Source: Streptomyces sp. NBC_00536
GTDB taxonomy: Bacteria; Actinomycetota; Actinomycetes; Streptomycetales; Streptomycetaceae
Reading direction: 5' to 3'
DNA: 64,000 nucleotides
NCBI RefSeq assembly: GCF_036346295.1
Contig: NZ_CP107819.1
Span: forward strand, 372,001-436,000
A program made the translations under genes and the position numbers. Shown here in pieces: positions 48,385 through 56,694 of the stretch. Within the stretch, counting starts at the first letter, position 1, and each line of letters starts with the position of its first letter. Under the pieces are notes generated by a model. The model did not search any database, was not told where the DNA came from, and worked only from the letters and a program-made list of their open reading frames with translations.

Positions 48385-49403
48385 GCCGGCCGCCGAAGGG
48401 CCCCTCCTCGTACCGTGTGCAGACGTACGACCTGAAGTGGGCCCTGGCGGGTACGGCCGACCGGGCCGCGGCGGCCGAGGAGTCCCGGATCGCCGCCGAG
48501 GCGCACCCGGACGACGTACGGCGGGTGGTACTGGCGCACACGCTCGCCGCCTTCGCCCGTCCGACGGCGGCACGGCTCCTGCCGATCCTGCTGCGGCCGT
48601 TCGCCTACGGCCTGTTCCATGCCGGGTGCCTGATCGCGCTCATCCTCGGCCGATTCGTCCTCGACGGGCCCTCGTGGGTGGTACTCGCCGGAGTCCTCGT
48701 CCTGCGCCTGCCGCGGCTGGCGGTGACGCGGCTGCTGCGCAAGGCCCGCCGCGCCGCGGGCACGTGGCCCCGGGACGATTTCGCCGCGGCCCTGGAACCG
48801 GACACGGCTTCCGCGAGCGGGCTGCCGCCCGTCCCGCGGTACTCCCGTCGCGAAGTGACGCACGCGCTGATCCCTCTGGGCCTGGTGGTGGTCTCGGTCA
48901 TCGGCTCATCGGCCTGGGCCTATGCCCGCTACCTGGAATATCCGCGCTACGAGATCGCGGCGCCCGCCACCCTGTCCGGCATGACGCCCGCCGCCGCCGG
49001 GCCGCTCAAGGAAATGGCCGACCTCCTCCCGGACACCATCAGCTTCGGGGAGCCGTTCGCGTTCGCCTACACCGAGGACGACGACGAGAACCGGGGGATC
49101 GTCGTCTACGGCGGCACCGCCGACCTCCACGACGTGGGGGAAGACCTGGTCGGCATCAACCGCCGAGTCATCGCGGCCTCCCGGGACGCGCGCGTCATCG
49201 ATGTCTGGCGACCCGGTCCGGGCGCGTTCGGCGGGTGGATGGAGTGCTTCTCCGCCGAGGGCATCAGCGCGGTCTGGCACCAGTGCACGTGGGCCGACAA
49301 GGGAAGCACCGGCAGCGTGATCATCCGCAAGGCCGCGCTGAGCCGGGACCAGGTCTCCGACCTCGCCCGGACCACGCGGGAGGCGGTCCTCCACCGCCGC
49401 TGA
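48378..49403 (+). CDS. Membrane protein of unknown function
   Basis: 341 residues from GTG 48378 (GTG 48363 is five codons earlier). A hydrophobic hairpin (about 75-115) and another helix near 170-190 are followed by an extracytoplasmic domain of 150 residues with 'GIVVYGGTADLHDVGEDLVG' and two Cys ('MECFSAEG', 'WHQCTW') that could form a disulfide. Family not recognised. Translationally coupled to the 54-residue ORF. Confidence 0.7.
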   Translation: MLSRPPKGPSSYRVQTYDLKWALAGTADRAAAAEESRIAAEAHPDDVRRVVLAHTLAAFARPTAARLLPILLRPFAYGLFHAGCLIALILGRFVLDGPSWVVLAGVLVLRLPRLAVTRLLRKARRAAGTWPRDDFAAALEPDTASASGLPPVPRYSRREVTHALIPLGLVVVSVIGSSAWAYARYLEYPRYEIAAPATLSGMTPAAAGPLKEMADLLPDTISFGEPFAFAYTEDDDENRGIVVYGGTADLHDVGEDLVGINRRVIAASRDARVIDVWRPGPGAFGGWMECFSAEGISAVWHQCTWADKGSTGSVIIRKAALSRDQVSDLARTTREAVLHRR

Positions 49404-49410
49404 GGCCGAC

Positions 49411-49450
49411 CCGGCGGCGCTTCCCATCCTGGGGTGGGAAGCGCCGCCGG
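49411..49450. terminator. Bidirectional hairpin terminator
   Basis: Perfect 16-bp stem (49411-49426 with 49435-49450) and an 8-base loop between two converging genes. Confidence 0.9.
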
Positions 49451-49463
49451 ACGGGCCGGGCCG

Positions 49464-51269
49464 TCAGTGGGCCGTGACCGCCGCCTTGCCGCCGATCTTC
49501 GGGTTCTCCTTCAGCCAGGCGCGCACGGCTTCCTGCTCCTTGCCCTTGCCCGTCTCCTGGATCTTCGCCTCCAGGCCGGTGAGCTGCTGCTCCGTCAGCT
49601 TGAAGTCGCGCAGCCACGAGGTCACCTCGGGCTCGTCGGCGGCGAATCCCTTGCGGGCCAGGCTGTGGATGCCGTCGCCCTGGCCCCAGACGCCCTTGGG
49701 GTCCGCGAGCTTGGTCAGGTCGTACGAGGCGTAGGCCCAGTGCGGCGACCAGAGCACGACCGCGACGGGCTCCTTCTTGTCGTACGCCCGCTTGAGTTCG
49801 GCGAGCATGCCGGGGGTGGAACCGTCGACGACCTTGTACTCGCCGTCGAGGCCGTACTCCTTGAGGACCTTGCTCTTGAGCAGCCCCATCGCGCCCGCGC
49901 TGGGCTCGATGCCGATGATGCGGCCCTTGAACTCGGCCGATTTGCCCTTGAGGTCCGCGAGGGACTTGACGTCCTTCACGTAGGAGGGAACCGACAGCTC
50001 CAGGGAGGTCGGCCCGTACCAGGAGCCCAGGTCGTCGAGCTTGTTGCCGTACTTCGCCCAGTACTCGGCCTGGGTGACCGGCAGCCAGCCGTCGGTCTGG
50101 AAGTCGACCTGCCCGCCCGCGAGGCCGGTGAAGAGCGCGCCCAGTTCGAGCTGGCGGGCCTCCACCTGGAAGCCGCGGCGCTCCAGCAGTTCCTTCCACA
50201 GGAAGGTGGAGGCGATACCCTCGTCCCAGGGGATGTAGCCGATGCTGATCTTGCGGCCCTTGCCGATGTCGTCGGCCGCGTCGACGGTGGCCTTCCCCGG
50301 GCCGCCGAAGGCGTTCAGGCCGCCGGCGACCAGGGCCAGTACCACCACTCCCGTGAGGGCGTAGGCGGGCTGCGGACGGTGGTTCCACACCTTCTTCGGT
50401 CCGCTCGCCAGGGCGCGGGCCTTCGCGAGCGTGCGGCGGCCGAGCGGCGAGACCTGACGGCCGAGCGCACCGGTCATCCGGTCCAGGTACATGGCGAGGA
50501 TGACGATGGAGATGCCCGCCTCGAAGCCGAGGCCGATGTCGATGTTGCCGATGGCGCGGTAGACCGCGCCGCCCAGACCGCCGCCGCCGACCATGCCCGC
50601 GATCACGACCATCGACAGGCTCAGCATGATCACCTGGTTGATGCCCGCCATGATCGTGGGCAGGGCGAGGGGCAGCTGGACCTTGACGAGGGTGTTGCGG
50701 GGGGTGGTGCCGAAGGCGTCGGCGGCCTCGACTAGTTCCCCGTCGACCTGGCGGATGCCGAGTTCGGTCATGCGTACGCCGGGCGGCAGGGAGAAGACGA
50801 TGGTGGCGATGATCCCGGGGACCACGCCCACGCCGAAGAAGATGATGCCGGGGATCAGGTAGACCATGGCGGGCATGGTCTGCATGAAGTCCAGGACCGG
50901 GCGCAGTACGCCGCTCACGCGCGCGGAGCGCGAGGCCCAGATGCCCAGCGGGACCGCGATGACGAGGGTCACCAGGGTCGCGACGAGCACCAGGGACAGC
51001 GTGGACATCGCCTCGTTCCACAGCTCGACGGAGTCGATGACGGCGAGGCCCGCGAAGGCGAGCAGCGCGGCGAGCAGGCCGCGCAGCCACCAGGCGGCGA
51101 CGGCGAGGATGCCCGCGAAGAGCAGCGGGTGCGGGAAGGACAGCACGGCGTCGAAGCCGTCGTACAGGCCGGTGACGACGGCGCTGATCGCGTCGAAGAG
51201 CCAGGCCAGGTGACTCTGGAGGAAGTCGACCGTGTGGTCGACCCACACACCGAGGTGGAGGCGGGGCAT
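49464..51269 (-). CDS. Glycine betaine/proline ABC permease fused to substrate-binding domain
   Basis: 601 residues. The N-terminal half is an OpuAB/ProW-like permease (about seven helices; the coupling loop reads 'ADAFGTTPRNTLVKVQLPLA'). After a last membrane segment, residues about 325-601 form an OpuAC-type binding domain ('ISIGYIPWDEGIASTFLWKE' and 'VVLWSPHWAYASYDLTKL', with Trp residues that cage quaternary amines). This fusion delivers osmoprotectants directly to the channel. Start overlaps the ATPase stop (TGATG). Confidence 0.92.
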   Translation of the reverse strand: MPRLHLGVWVDHTVDFLQSHLAWLFDAISAVVTGLYDGFDAVLSFPHPLLFAGILAVAAWWLRGLLAALLAFAGLAVIDSVELWNEAMSTLSLVLVATLVTLVIAVPLGIWASRSARVSGVLRPVLDFMQTMPAMVYLIPGIIFFGVGVVPGIIATIVFSLPPGVRMTELGIRQVDGELVEAADAFGTTPRNTLVKVQLPLALPTIMAGINQVIMLSLSMVVIAGMVGGGGLGGAVYRAIGNIDIGLGFEAGISIVILAMYLDRMTGALGRQVSPLGRRTLAKARALASGPKKVWNHRPQPAYALTGVVVLALVAGGLNAFGGPGKATVDAADDIGKGRKISIGYIPWDEGIASTFLWKELLERRGFQVEARQLELGALFTGLAGGQVDFQTDGWLPVTQAEYWAKYGNKLDDLGSWYGPTSLELSVPSYVKDVKSLADLKGKSAEFKGRIIGIEPSAGAMGLLKSKVLKEYGLDGEYKVVDGSTPGMLAELKRAYDKKEPVAVVLWSPHWAYASYDLTKLADPKGVWGQGDGIHSLARKGFAADEPEVTSWLRDFKLTEQQLTGLEAKIQETGKGKEQEAVRAWLKENPKIGGKAAVTAH

Positions 51270-52351
51270 CAGACGGTCACCTCCTTCTTCTGGCGCGGGA
51301 CGACCGTACGGTCGCAGCGGAGCGGAGCGCGGTGCTCGTCGCCGATGAAGGCGACCAGCCGGGACTGCGGTACGCGGCCCACGATGGCGCCGTCGGCGTC
51401 CGTGACGGCGACGGGGTGCGGGACGCGGGCGCTGACCGCGCACAGCTCGGCGAGCGGGGTGTCGGCGCTGACGGTGGGGCAGTCGCAGGCGCGGTCCCCG
51501 GCGCCGCCGGGCGCGGTCATCACGGCGTCGGCGGTGAGCACGCGGGAGCGGTCGACGTCCTGGATGAAGGAGGCGACGTAGTCGTCGGCGGGCCGCATGA
51601 GGATGTCCTCCGCGGTGCCGAGCTGGACGATCCGCCCGTTGCGCATGACGGCTATGGAGTCGCCGAGGCGCATCGCTTCGTTCAGGTCGTGGGTGATGAA
51701 GACGATGGTCTTCTTCAGCCGGTGCTGGATCTCCAGCAGCTGGTCCTGCATGTCGCGGCGGATCAGCGGGTCGAGCGCGCTGAAGGACTCGTCCATCAGG
51801 AGCAGGTCGGCATCGGTGGCCAGGGCGCGGGCGAGGCCGACGCGCTGCTGCATGCCGCCGGAGAGTTCGTCGGGCCAGGAGCGCTCCCAGCCGGCCAGAC
51901 CGCACAGCTCCAGGGCCTCGGTGGCCCGGCGCTCGCGTTCGGCCCGGGGCACACCCTGGACTTCGAGGCCGTAGGCGGCGTTCTCCAGTACGTCACGGTG
52001 CGGGAAGAGCGCGAAGTGCTGGAAGACCATGCTGATCTTCGTGGAGCGGACGTGGCGCAGCTCACCCGGGCTGAGGGCCGTGAGGTCCTGGCCGTCGTAG
52101 AGGACGCGCCCGGCGGTCGGTTCGAGGAGACCGTTCAGCATGCGCAGCAAAGTGGACTTTCCGGATCCGGAGAGGCCCATGACGACGAAGATCTGCCCCG
52201 GCTCGACACTGAAGGACGCGTCGATCACCGCTGCCGTCGTTCCGTCGGCGCGCAGATCATCGCGGTCGGCGCCGGTCTCAAGGGACCGCACCGCCTCTTC
52301 GGGCCGTCTTCCGAACACTTTGTATACGTGCTCGGTCTGGAGCCTGGACAC
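51269..52351 (-). CDS. Glycine betaine/proline ABC transporter ATP-binding protein
   Basis: 360 residues. Walker A GLSGSGKST, signature LSGGMQQRV, Walker B 'LLMDESFSALDP' and His in 'FITHDLNEAM'. Residues 275-350 are a CBS-like regulatory pair, which in OpuAA-type ATPases senses ionic strength. GTG 52351 has GAGG at six bases. It heads the osmoprotectant operon. Confidence 0.93.
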   Translation of the reverse strand: MSRLQTEHVYKVFGRRPEEAVRSLETGADRDDLRADGTTAAVIDASFSVEPGQIFVVMGLSGSGKSTLLRMLNGLLEPTAGRVLYDGQDLTALSPGELRHVRSTKISMVFQHFALFPHRDVLENAAYGLEVQGVPRAERERRATEALELCGLAGWERSWPDELSGGMQQRVGLARALATDADLLLMDESFSALDPLIRRDMQDQLLEIQHRLKKTIVFITHDLNEAMRLGDSIAVMRNGRIVQLGTAEDILMRPADDYVASFIQDVDRSRVLTADAVMTAPGGAGDRACDCPTVSADTPLAELCAVSARVPHPVAVTDADGAIVGRVPQSRLVAFIGDEHRAPLRCDRTVVPRQKKEVTV

Positions 52352-52510
52352 ATGTACCTCGCGGGTCGTAGTGAGCACGGCATGCGGGTCCGCAGACCCA
52401 CGGCCGTGGAGCGATGCGGGATCCGCCCGCGTCGTCCCGGCCCGGCCGACAGCACCGGAGCGGGGTTCGCTCAAGAGGCGCAAATGCCCTGTCTGTGAAT
52501 GAGCAAACAC

Positions 52511-52532
52511 AAACGTGATCCAGTTCACGTTT
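52511..52532. promoter_or_regulatory. Inverted repeat upstream of the glycine betaine operon
   Basis: AAACGTGA-N6-TCACGTTT, perfect 8-bp arms, 160 bases before the ATPase start. The 397-base gap 52352-52748 holds no gene I can support; this repeat is its clearest signal and a plausible osmotic or metabolic operator. Confidence 0.55.
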
Positions 52533-52748
52533 CGGGCGTACGGGGACGGAGTCCTCACCGGGAGCCGGTCCGCGGGCGCGGGCGTGCCATGGCGCGGACC
52601 CGGAAGTGGAGTTGGGGCGCGGAGCCCCCAGGAAAGCCCGCACGGAACCGGAACGCCGGCCGATCGGGCGTCTCACCATGCGGACAGCGCGAGCGTTCCC
52701 GGCCTTTCCGTGGGTGTTCCTGACTTTCGCCGGTCCCGCCGACGCCGG

Positions 52749-53558
52749 TCAGCCCGCCTGACCCTCGGTGAGGACGATCTCGCCGACCCGCTCGGCGATG
52801 GCCGCCGCCTCGTCCGGCGGGAGGGCATCGGTGACGAGCACGTCGATCTGGTCGAGCGTGGCGAAGGTGGTCAGCCCGACCGTCGTCCACTTGGTGCGGT
52901 CGGCGAGCACCACGGTGCGGCGCGCCGCGCGCAGGAAGGTCCGGTTGGTCTCGGCCTCGGCGAGGTTCGGGGTGGTCAGGCCGGTCGAGGTGCCCAGCCC
53001 GTGGCAGCCGACGAAGAGCAGGTCCACATGCAGGGACCGGATGGCCCGGTCGGCCACGGGCCCGACGAGCGCGTCCGAGGGCGTACGGATGCCACCCGTC
53101 AGCAGCACCGTGGTGCCGCTCGCGCCGCCGCCGAGCCGTGCGGCCTCGAAGACCTCGGCGGTCCGGATCGAATTGGTGACGACGGTGAGGCCCGGGACCT
53201 CGGTGAGTTCCCGGGCCAGGGCGTGGGTGGTGGTCCCCGCGGACAGCGCGACGGCCGATCCGGGGGCCACCAGCGCGGCCGCGGCGCGCGCGATGGATCC
53301 CTTCGCGGCCCGTTCCCACTCCGATTTCGCCGCGAATCCCGGTTCGTGGCTGCTGGGCTCGCCGCCGAGGACCGCGCCGCCGTGCACCTTCTGCAGCAGG
53401 CCCTCCCGGGCCAGGGCGTCCAGGTCGCGGCGCACGGTCATGTCGGAGACGTTCAGCGAGCGGGTCAGCTCGTTCACCCGTACGCCGCCCCGCCGGCGCA
53501 CCTCTTCGAGGATGTGCGCGCGGCGCTGGTGGGCCAGCAGAGTGCCGGGGTCGGCCAT
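52749..53558 (-). CDS. DeoR-family sugar-responsive regulator
   Basis: 269 residues. HTH near 5-55 ('LLAHQRRAHILEEVRRRGGV', 'NVSDMTVRRDLDAL'), then a DeoRC sugar-phosphate-sensing domain ('ALSAGTTTHALARELT', 'VVTNSI', 'VGCHG', 'LADRTKW'). Usually represses sugar catabolic operons. ATG 53558 follows AGGAACC. Divergent from the GH27/sugar ABC operon and separated from it by an inverted repeat, so that operon is its likely target. Confidence 0.92.
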   Translation of the reverse strand: MADPGTLLAHQRRAHILEEVRRRGGVRVNELTRSLNVSDMTVRRDLDALAREGLLQKVHGGAVLGGEPSSHEPGFAAKSEWERAAKGSIARAAAALVAPGSAVALSAGTTTHALARELTEVPGLTVVTNSIRTAEVFEAARLGGGASGTTVLLTGGIRTPSDALVGPVADRAIRSLHVDLLFVGCHGLGTSTGLTTPNLAEAETNRTFLRAARRTVVLADRTKWTTVGLTTFATLDQIDVLVTDALPPDEAAAIAERVGEIVLTEGQAG

Positions 53559-53659
53559 CCTGCGGTTCCTCTCCTCGGGGGCGGGTGAGCGGACTGGCGG
53601 GTTTGCGGGTTTCGGGGTCACCGAGAGCATCCTGACGGTCGGCCCCGACGTCAACAGGT

Positions 53660-53690
53660 TCCAACAGAACGGCACGGGACGGTTGTTGGA
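53660..53690. promoter_or_regulatory. Candidate DeoR operator
   Basis: TCCAACA-N17-TGTTGGA, a perfect 7-bp inverted repeat in the divergent region, with an extra CAACAG direct repeat at 53652 and 53662. It is placed between both transcription units, as expected for a shared operator. Confidence 0.5.
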
Positions 53691-53728
53691 CGACGGTGGA
53701 TGACGGTGGATGACGGTGGATGACGGTG
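53691..53728 (+). repeat. 10-bp tandem repeat next to the operator
   Basis: Nearly four copies of TGACGGTGGA, in register with one DNA turn, directly between the putative operator and the promoter of the GH27 gene. Possibly extra regulator contacts or simple slippage. Confidence 0.75.
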
Positions 53729-53737
53729 CGCGCCATA

Positions 53738-53766
53738 TTGACATGCTCACGAAACGGCAGTGTGAT
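53738..53766 (+). promoter_or_regulatory. Promoter of the GH27/sugar-transport operon
   Basis: Perfect -35 TTGACA (53738-53743), 17-bp spacer and TGTGAT (53761-53766). This leaves a leader of about 95 bases before GTG 53869. Confidence 0.6.
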
Positions 53767-53868
53767 GTGGGCCGTCCCGTTGGATTCCGTTCGATCCTGA
53801 TGATTTCGCGCCCCAGGAACCGCCGGGACACCCTCTCGCACATGACTTCTCGTCCCCAGGAGCCGTCC

Positions 53869-55563
53869 GTGCACACATCGCCCTCGTCGCCCGTCCGCCG
53901 CCGCCTGACCGCGGTCCTCGCGGCGCTGCCGCTTCTCTTACCCGCGGCGGGAGCCGCCGCGCTCGCCGGAGCCGTGGTGGTCACCGCCGCGTCACCCGCC
54001 GCCGCCCTTCCGGACGGTCAGGCGCTCACCCCGCCCATGGGGTTCAACAACTGGAACTCCACCCACTGCCGGGCCGAGTTCAACGAGAGCATGGTCAAGG
54101 GCATAGCCGACCTGTTCGTCAGCAAGGGACTGAAGGCCGCCGGATACCAGTACGTCAATCTCGACGACTGCTGGGCGCTGCCGAACCGCAACGCCCAGGG
54201 CGATCTGGTCGCCGACCCGGTCCGCTTCCCGAACGGCATCAAGGCGGTCGCCGACTACGTCCACGGCAAGGGCCTGAAATTCGGGATCTACACCAGCGCC
54301 GGGACCAAGACCTGCGACACGGCCGGTTTCCCGGGCGGTCTGGGCCACGAGCAGCAGGACGCGAACCTGTTCGCCGCCTTCGGTGTCGACTACCTCAAGT
54401 ACGACAACTGCAACAACCAGGGCGTGGACGCCAAGAAGCGGTACACGGCGATGCGGGACGCGCTGCGCACCACCGGACGGCCGATCGTGTTCTCGCTGTG
54501 CGAATGGGGCCAGAACCAGCCGTGGACCTGGGCGGCCGACGTCGGTCACCTCTGGCGCACCACCGGCGACATCGGCGACAGCTGGTCCTCGATGATCAAC
54601 ATCGCGCACACCAACCAGGGACTCGCGCAGTACGCCGGGCCCGGCCACTGGAACGACCCCGACATGCTGGAGGTCGGCAACGGCGGGATGACGGCCGCCG
54701 AGTACCGGACCCACTTCAGCCTCTGGTCGATGATGGCCGCGCCGCTCCTCATCGGCAGTGATCTGCGCACGGCGAGCGCCGAGACCTTCGCCGTCCTGTC
54801 CAACCCCGATGTCATCGCGCTCGACCAGGACCCGCTCGGGCGGCAGGGCACCGTGGTCTCCGCCAACGGCGGCCTGGTGGTCATGGTCAAGGAACTCCAG
54901 AACGGCGACCGGGCCGTGTCCCTGACCAACGAGACGGGATCCACCGCCACGGTCTCCACCACCATGGACGCCCTCGGCATCGGCGGGCGCGCCCCGTACG
55001 CCCTCAAGGACCTGTGGAGCAAGGCGACTTCGACCACCGGCGGCCCCGCGCTGAGCGCCTCCGTCGGCGCGCACGCCACCACCGTCTTCCGGATCACCCC
55101 CGGCGCCCTCCCCCTCCCGCCCGCCGGCACCTCGGCGCTCTCCGACCTGTCGTGGACCAGCGCGTCCAACGGCTGGGGCCCGGTGGAGAAGGACCGCAGC
55201 AACGGCGAGCAGGCCGCCGGTGACGGCCGCACGCTGACCGTGGGCGGAGTGACGTACGCCAAGGGCCTGGGCGCCCACGCGGCCAGCACCGTGACCTACC
55301 ACCTGGGCGGCCGGTGCAGCACGCTCAGCGTGAACGTGGGCGTCGACGACGAGAAGAGCAGCTACGGCTCGGTGGTCTTCCAGATCTACCGGGACTCCGT
55401 CAAGGCCGCCGACAGCGGTCTGCTCACCACGGCGGACACCGCCCGCACACTGACCGCCGACCTCACCGGCGGCCAGACGCTGAAGCTCGTCGTGACCGAC
55501 GGCGGCAACGGCATCAACTCCGATCACGCGGACTGGGCCACCCCCCGGCTCACCTGCAGCTGA
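53869..55563 (+). CDS. Secreted GH27 alpha-galactosidase with NPCBM module, TTA codon
   Basis: 564 residues. GTG 53869 with AGGAG at six bases is preferred to ATG 53842. Signal peptide about 1-50. GH27 barrel: 'GFNNWN', 'YVNLDDCW' (the Asp pair of true alpha-galactosidases; I recall arabinopyranosidases changing it), nucleophile Asp in 'YLKYDNCNN' and acid/base Asp in 'HWNDPDML'. A C-terminal NPCBM carbohydrate-binding module lies near 430-564. A TTA codon at 53938-53940 (codon 24, in the signal peptide) makes it bldA-dependent. Confidence 0.93.
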   Translation: MHTSPSSPVRRRLTAVLAALPLLLPAAGAAALAGAVVVTAASPAAALPDGQALTPPMGFNNWNSTHCRAEFNESMVKGIADLFVSKGLKAAGYQYVNLDDCWALPNRNAQGDLVADPVRFPNGIKAVADYVHGKGLKFGIYTSAGTKTCDTAGFPGGLGHEQQDANLFAAFGVDYLKYDNCNNQGVDAKKRYTAMRDALRTTGRPIVFSLCEWGQNQPWTWAADVGHLWRTTGDIGDSWSSMINIAHTNQGLAQYAGPGHWNDPDMLEVGNGGMTAAEYRTHFSLWSMMAAPLLIGSDLRTASAETFAVLSNPDVIALDQDPLGRQGTVVSANGGLVVMVKELQNGDRAVSLTNETGSTATVSTTMDALGIGGRAPYALKDLWSKATSTTGGPALSASVGAHATTVFRITPGALPLPPAGTSALSDLSWTSASNGWGPVEKDRSNGEQAAGDGRTLTVGGVTYAKGLGAHAASTVTYHLGGRCSTLSVNVGVDDEKSSYGSVVFQIYRDSVKAADSGLLTTADTARTLTADLTGGQTLKLVVTDGGNGINSDHADWATPRLTCS

Positions 55564-55638
55564 CCATCCCTGGTCACCACCGTCTCCGCCGTCACCACCA
55601 TCACCACCGTCTCCACCTCGACACGGGAGTCCTCTCGC

Positions 55639-56694
55639 ATGCACCCTTCCTCCCCCCTCCGTTCGCTGCGCCGCGCCGCGGCCCTGAGCGGCGTGCTCGC
55701 GCTGGCGCTCACCCTGGGCGCCTGCTCCTCCGGCAAGCCCTCCGGCGGCGGGGGCGGGAAGGGGCCGGCCGACGGCCCGTTGTCCATCGCCTACCTGCAG
55801 AAGCAGGGAGACCAGGAGTACTTCGTCTCCGAGGCAGCGGGCGCGCAGCGCAAGGCCGACGAACTCGGCATCAAACTGCGGGTGGTCAACCTCGGCAACG
55901 ACGCGTCCAAGACCATCACGGAGGTGAAGTCGGCGGCCGCGCAGAAGAACCAGGGCATCATCATCGTGGTTCCGGAATCGGCCGTCGGGCCGCAGGTCGT
56001 CGCGGAGGCGAAGAACGCCGGTATCGCGCTGCTCACTTCGGACGACCAGGTCTGCGCGAACGGTCCGAAGCCCGCCGACTGCGACGAGGCGAACCTGGTA
56101 CCCCGGGTGGGCTTCTCCGGTCTCCAGATGGGCAACGAGGTCGGCAAGCGGGCCGCCGCCGAGTTCCTGAAGGCGGGCTGGAGCGCGGCGGACACCCGGA
56201 TCATCTACGCCTGGAAGCAGGACACCACCGTCTGCACCGACCGGGTCAACGGCGCCAAGGCGGCGTGGAAGGAGGCGGGCGGCCCCGAGGTCCAGGCCAT
56301 CGAGGTCGGTACGGACAACACCCCGGCGGGCGCGCAGGCGAAGGTCGAGGCCACGGTGACCGCCAACCAGGGCGTCAAGCACTGGGTGGTCATGGGCTGC
56401 AACGACGAGAACGTCTCGGGCGGGGTCAAGGGCCTGGGCAACGCCGGGGTGAAGGGCGCGGACATCGTCGGCATCGGCCTCGGCGCCTATCTGGCCTGCA
56501 AGGACTGGCAGGCCGGCGCCGACAACGGCATGAAGGCCGCGCTCTACATCCCCGGTGACGAGGTCGGCAAGCTCGCCGTGCAGGCCATGTACGACAAGCT
56601 CAAGAACGGCAAGGAGTTCGCCCCGGAGTCCTTCGCACCGACCAGGATGGTCGACGCGGGCACCTGGAAAGACGCCGGGTTCGGCTGCAAATGA
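55639..56694 (+). CDS. Sugar ABC transporter substrate-binding lipoprotein
   Basis: 351 residues. Lipobox 'LTLGACSSG' puts the acylated Cys near 29. Periplasmic-binding fold type I (Peripla_BP_4), with an arabinose/galactose-binding-protein look ('GDQEYFVSEAAGAQRKADEL', 'IIIVVPESAVGPQVV'). Stop overlaps the ATPase start (ATGA). It follows the GH27 gene by 75 bases of CACCACC-rich simple sequence. Probably imports the monosaccharide released by GH27. Confidence 0.92.
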   Translation: MHPSSPLRSLRRAAALSGVLALALTLGACSSGKPSGGGGGKGPADGPLSIAYLQKQGDQEYFVSEAAGAQRKADELGIKLRVVNLGNDASKTITEVKSAAAQKNQGIIIVVPESAVGPQVVAEAKNAGIALLTSDDQVCANGPKPADCDEANLVPRVGFSGLQMGNEVGKRAAAEFLKAGWSAADTRIIYAWKQDTTVCTDRVNGAKAAWKEAGGPEVQAIEVGTDNTPAGAQAKVEATVTANQGVKHWVVMGCNDENVSGGVKGLGNAGVKGADIVGIGLGAYLACKDWQAGADNGMKAALYIPGDEVGKLAVQAMYDKLKNGKEFAPESFAPTRMVDAGTWKDAGFGCK

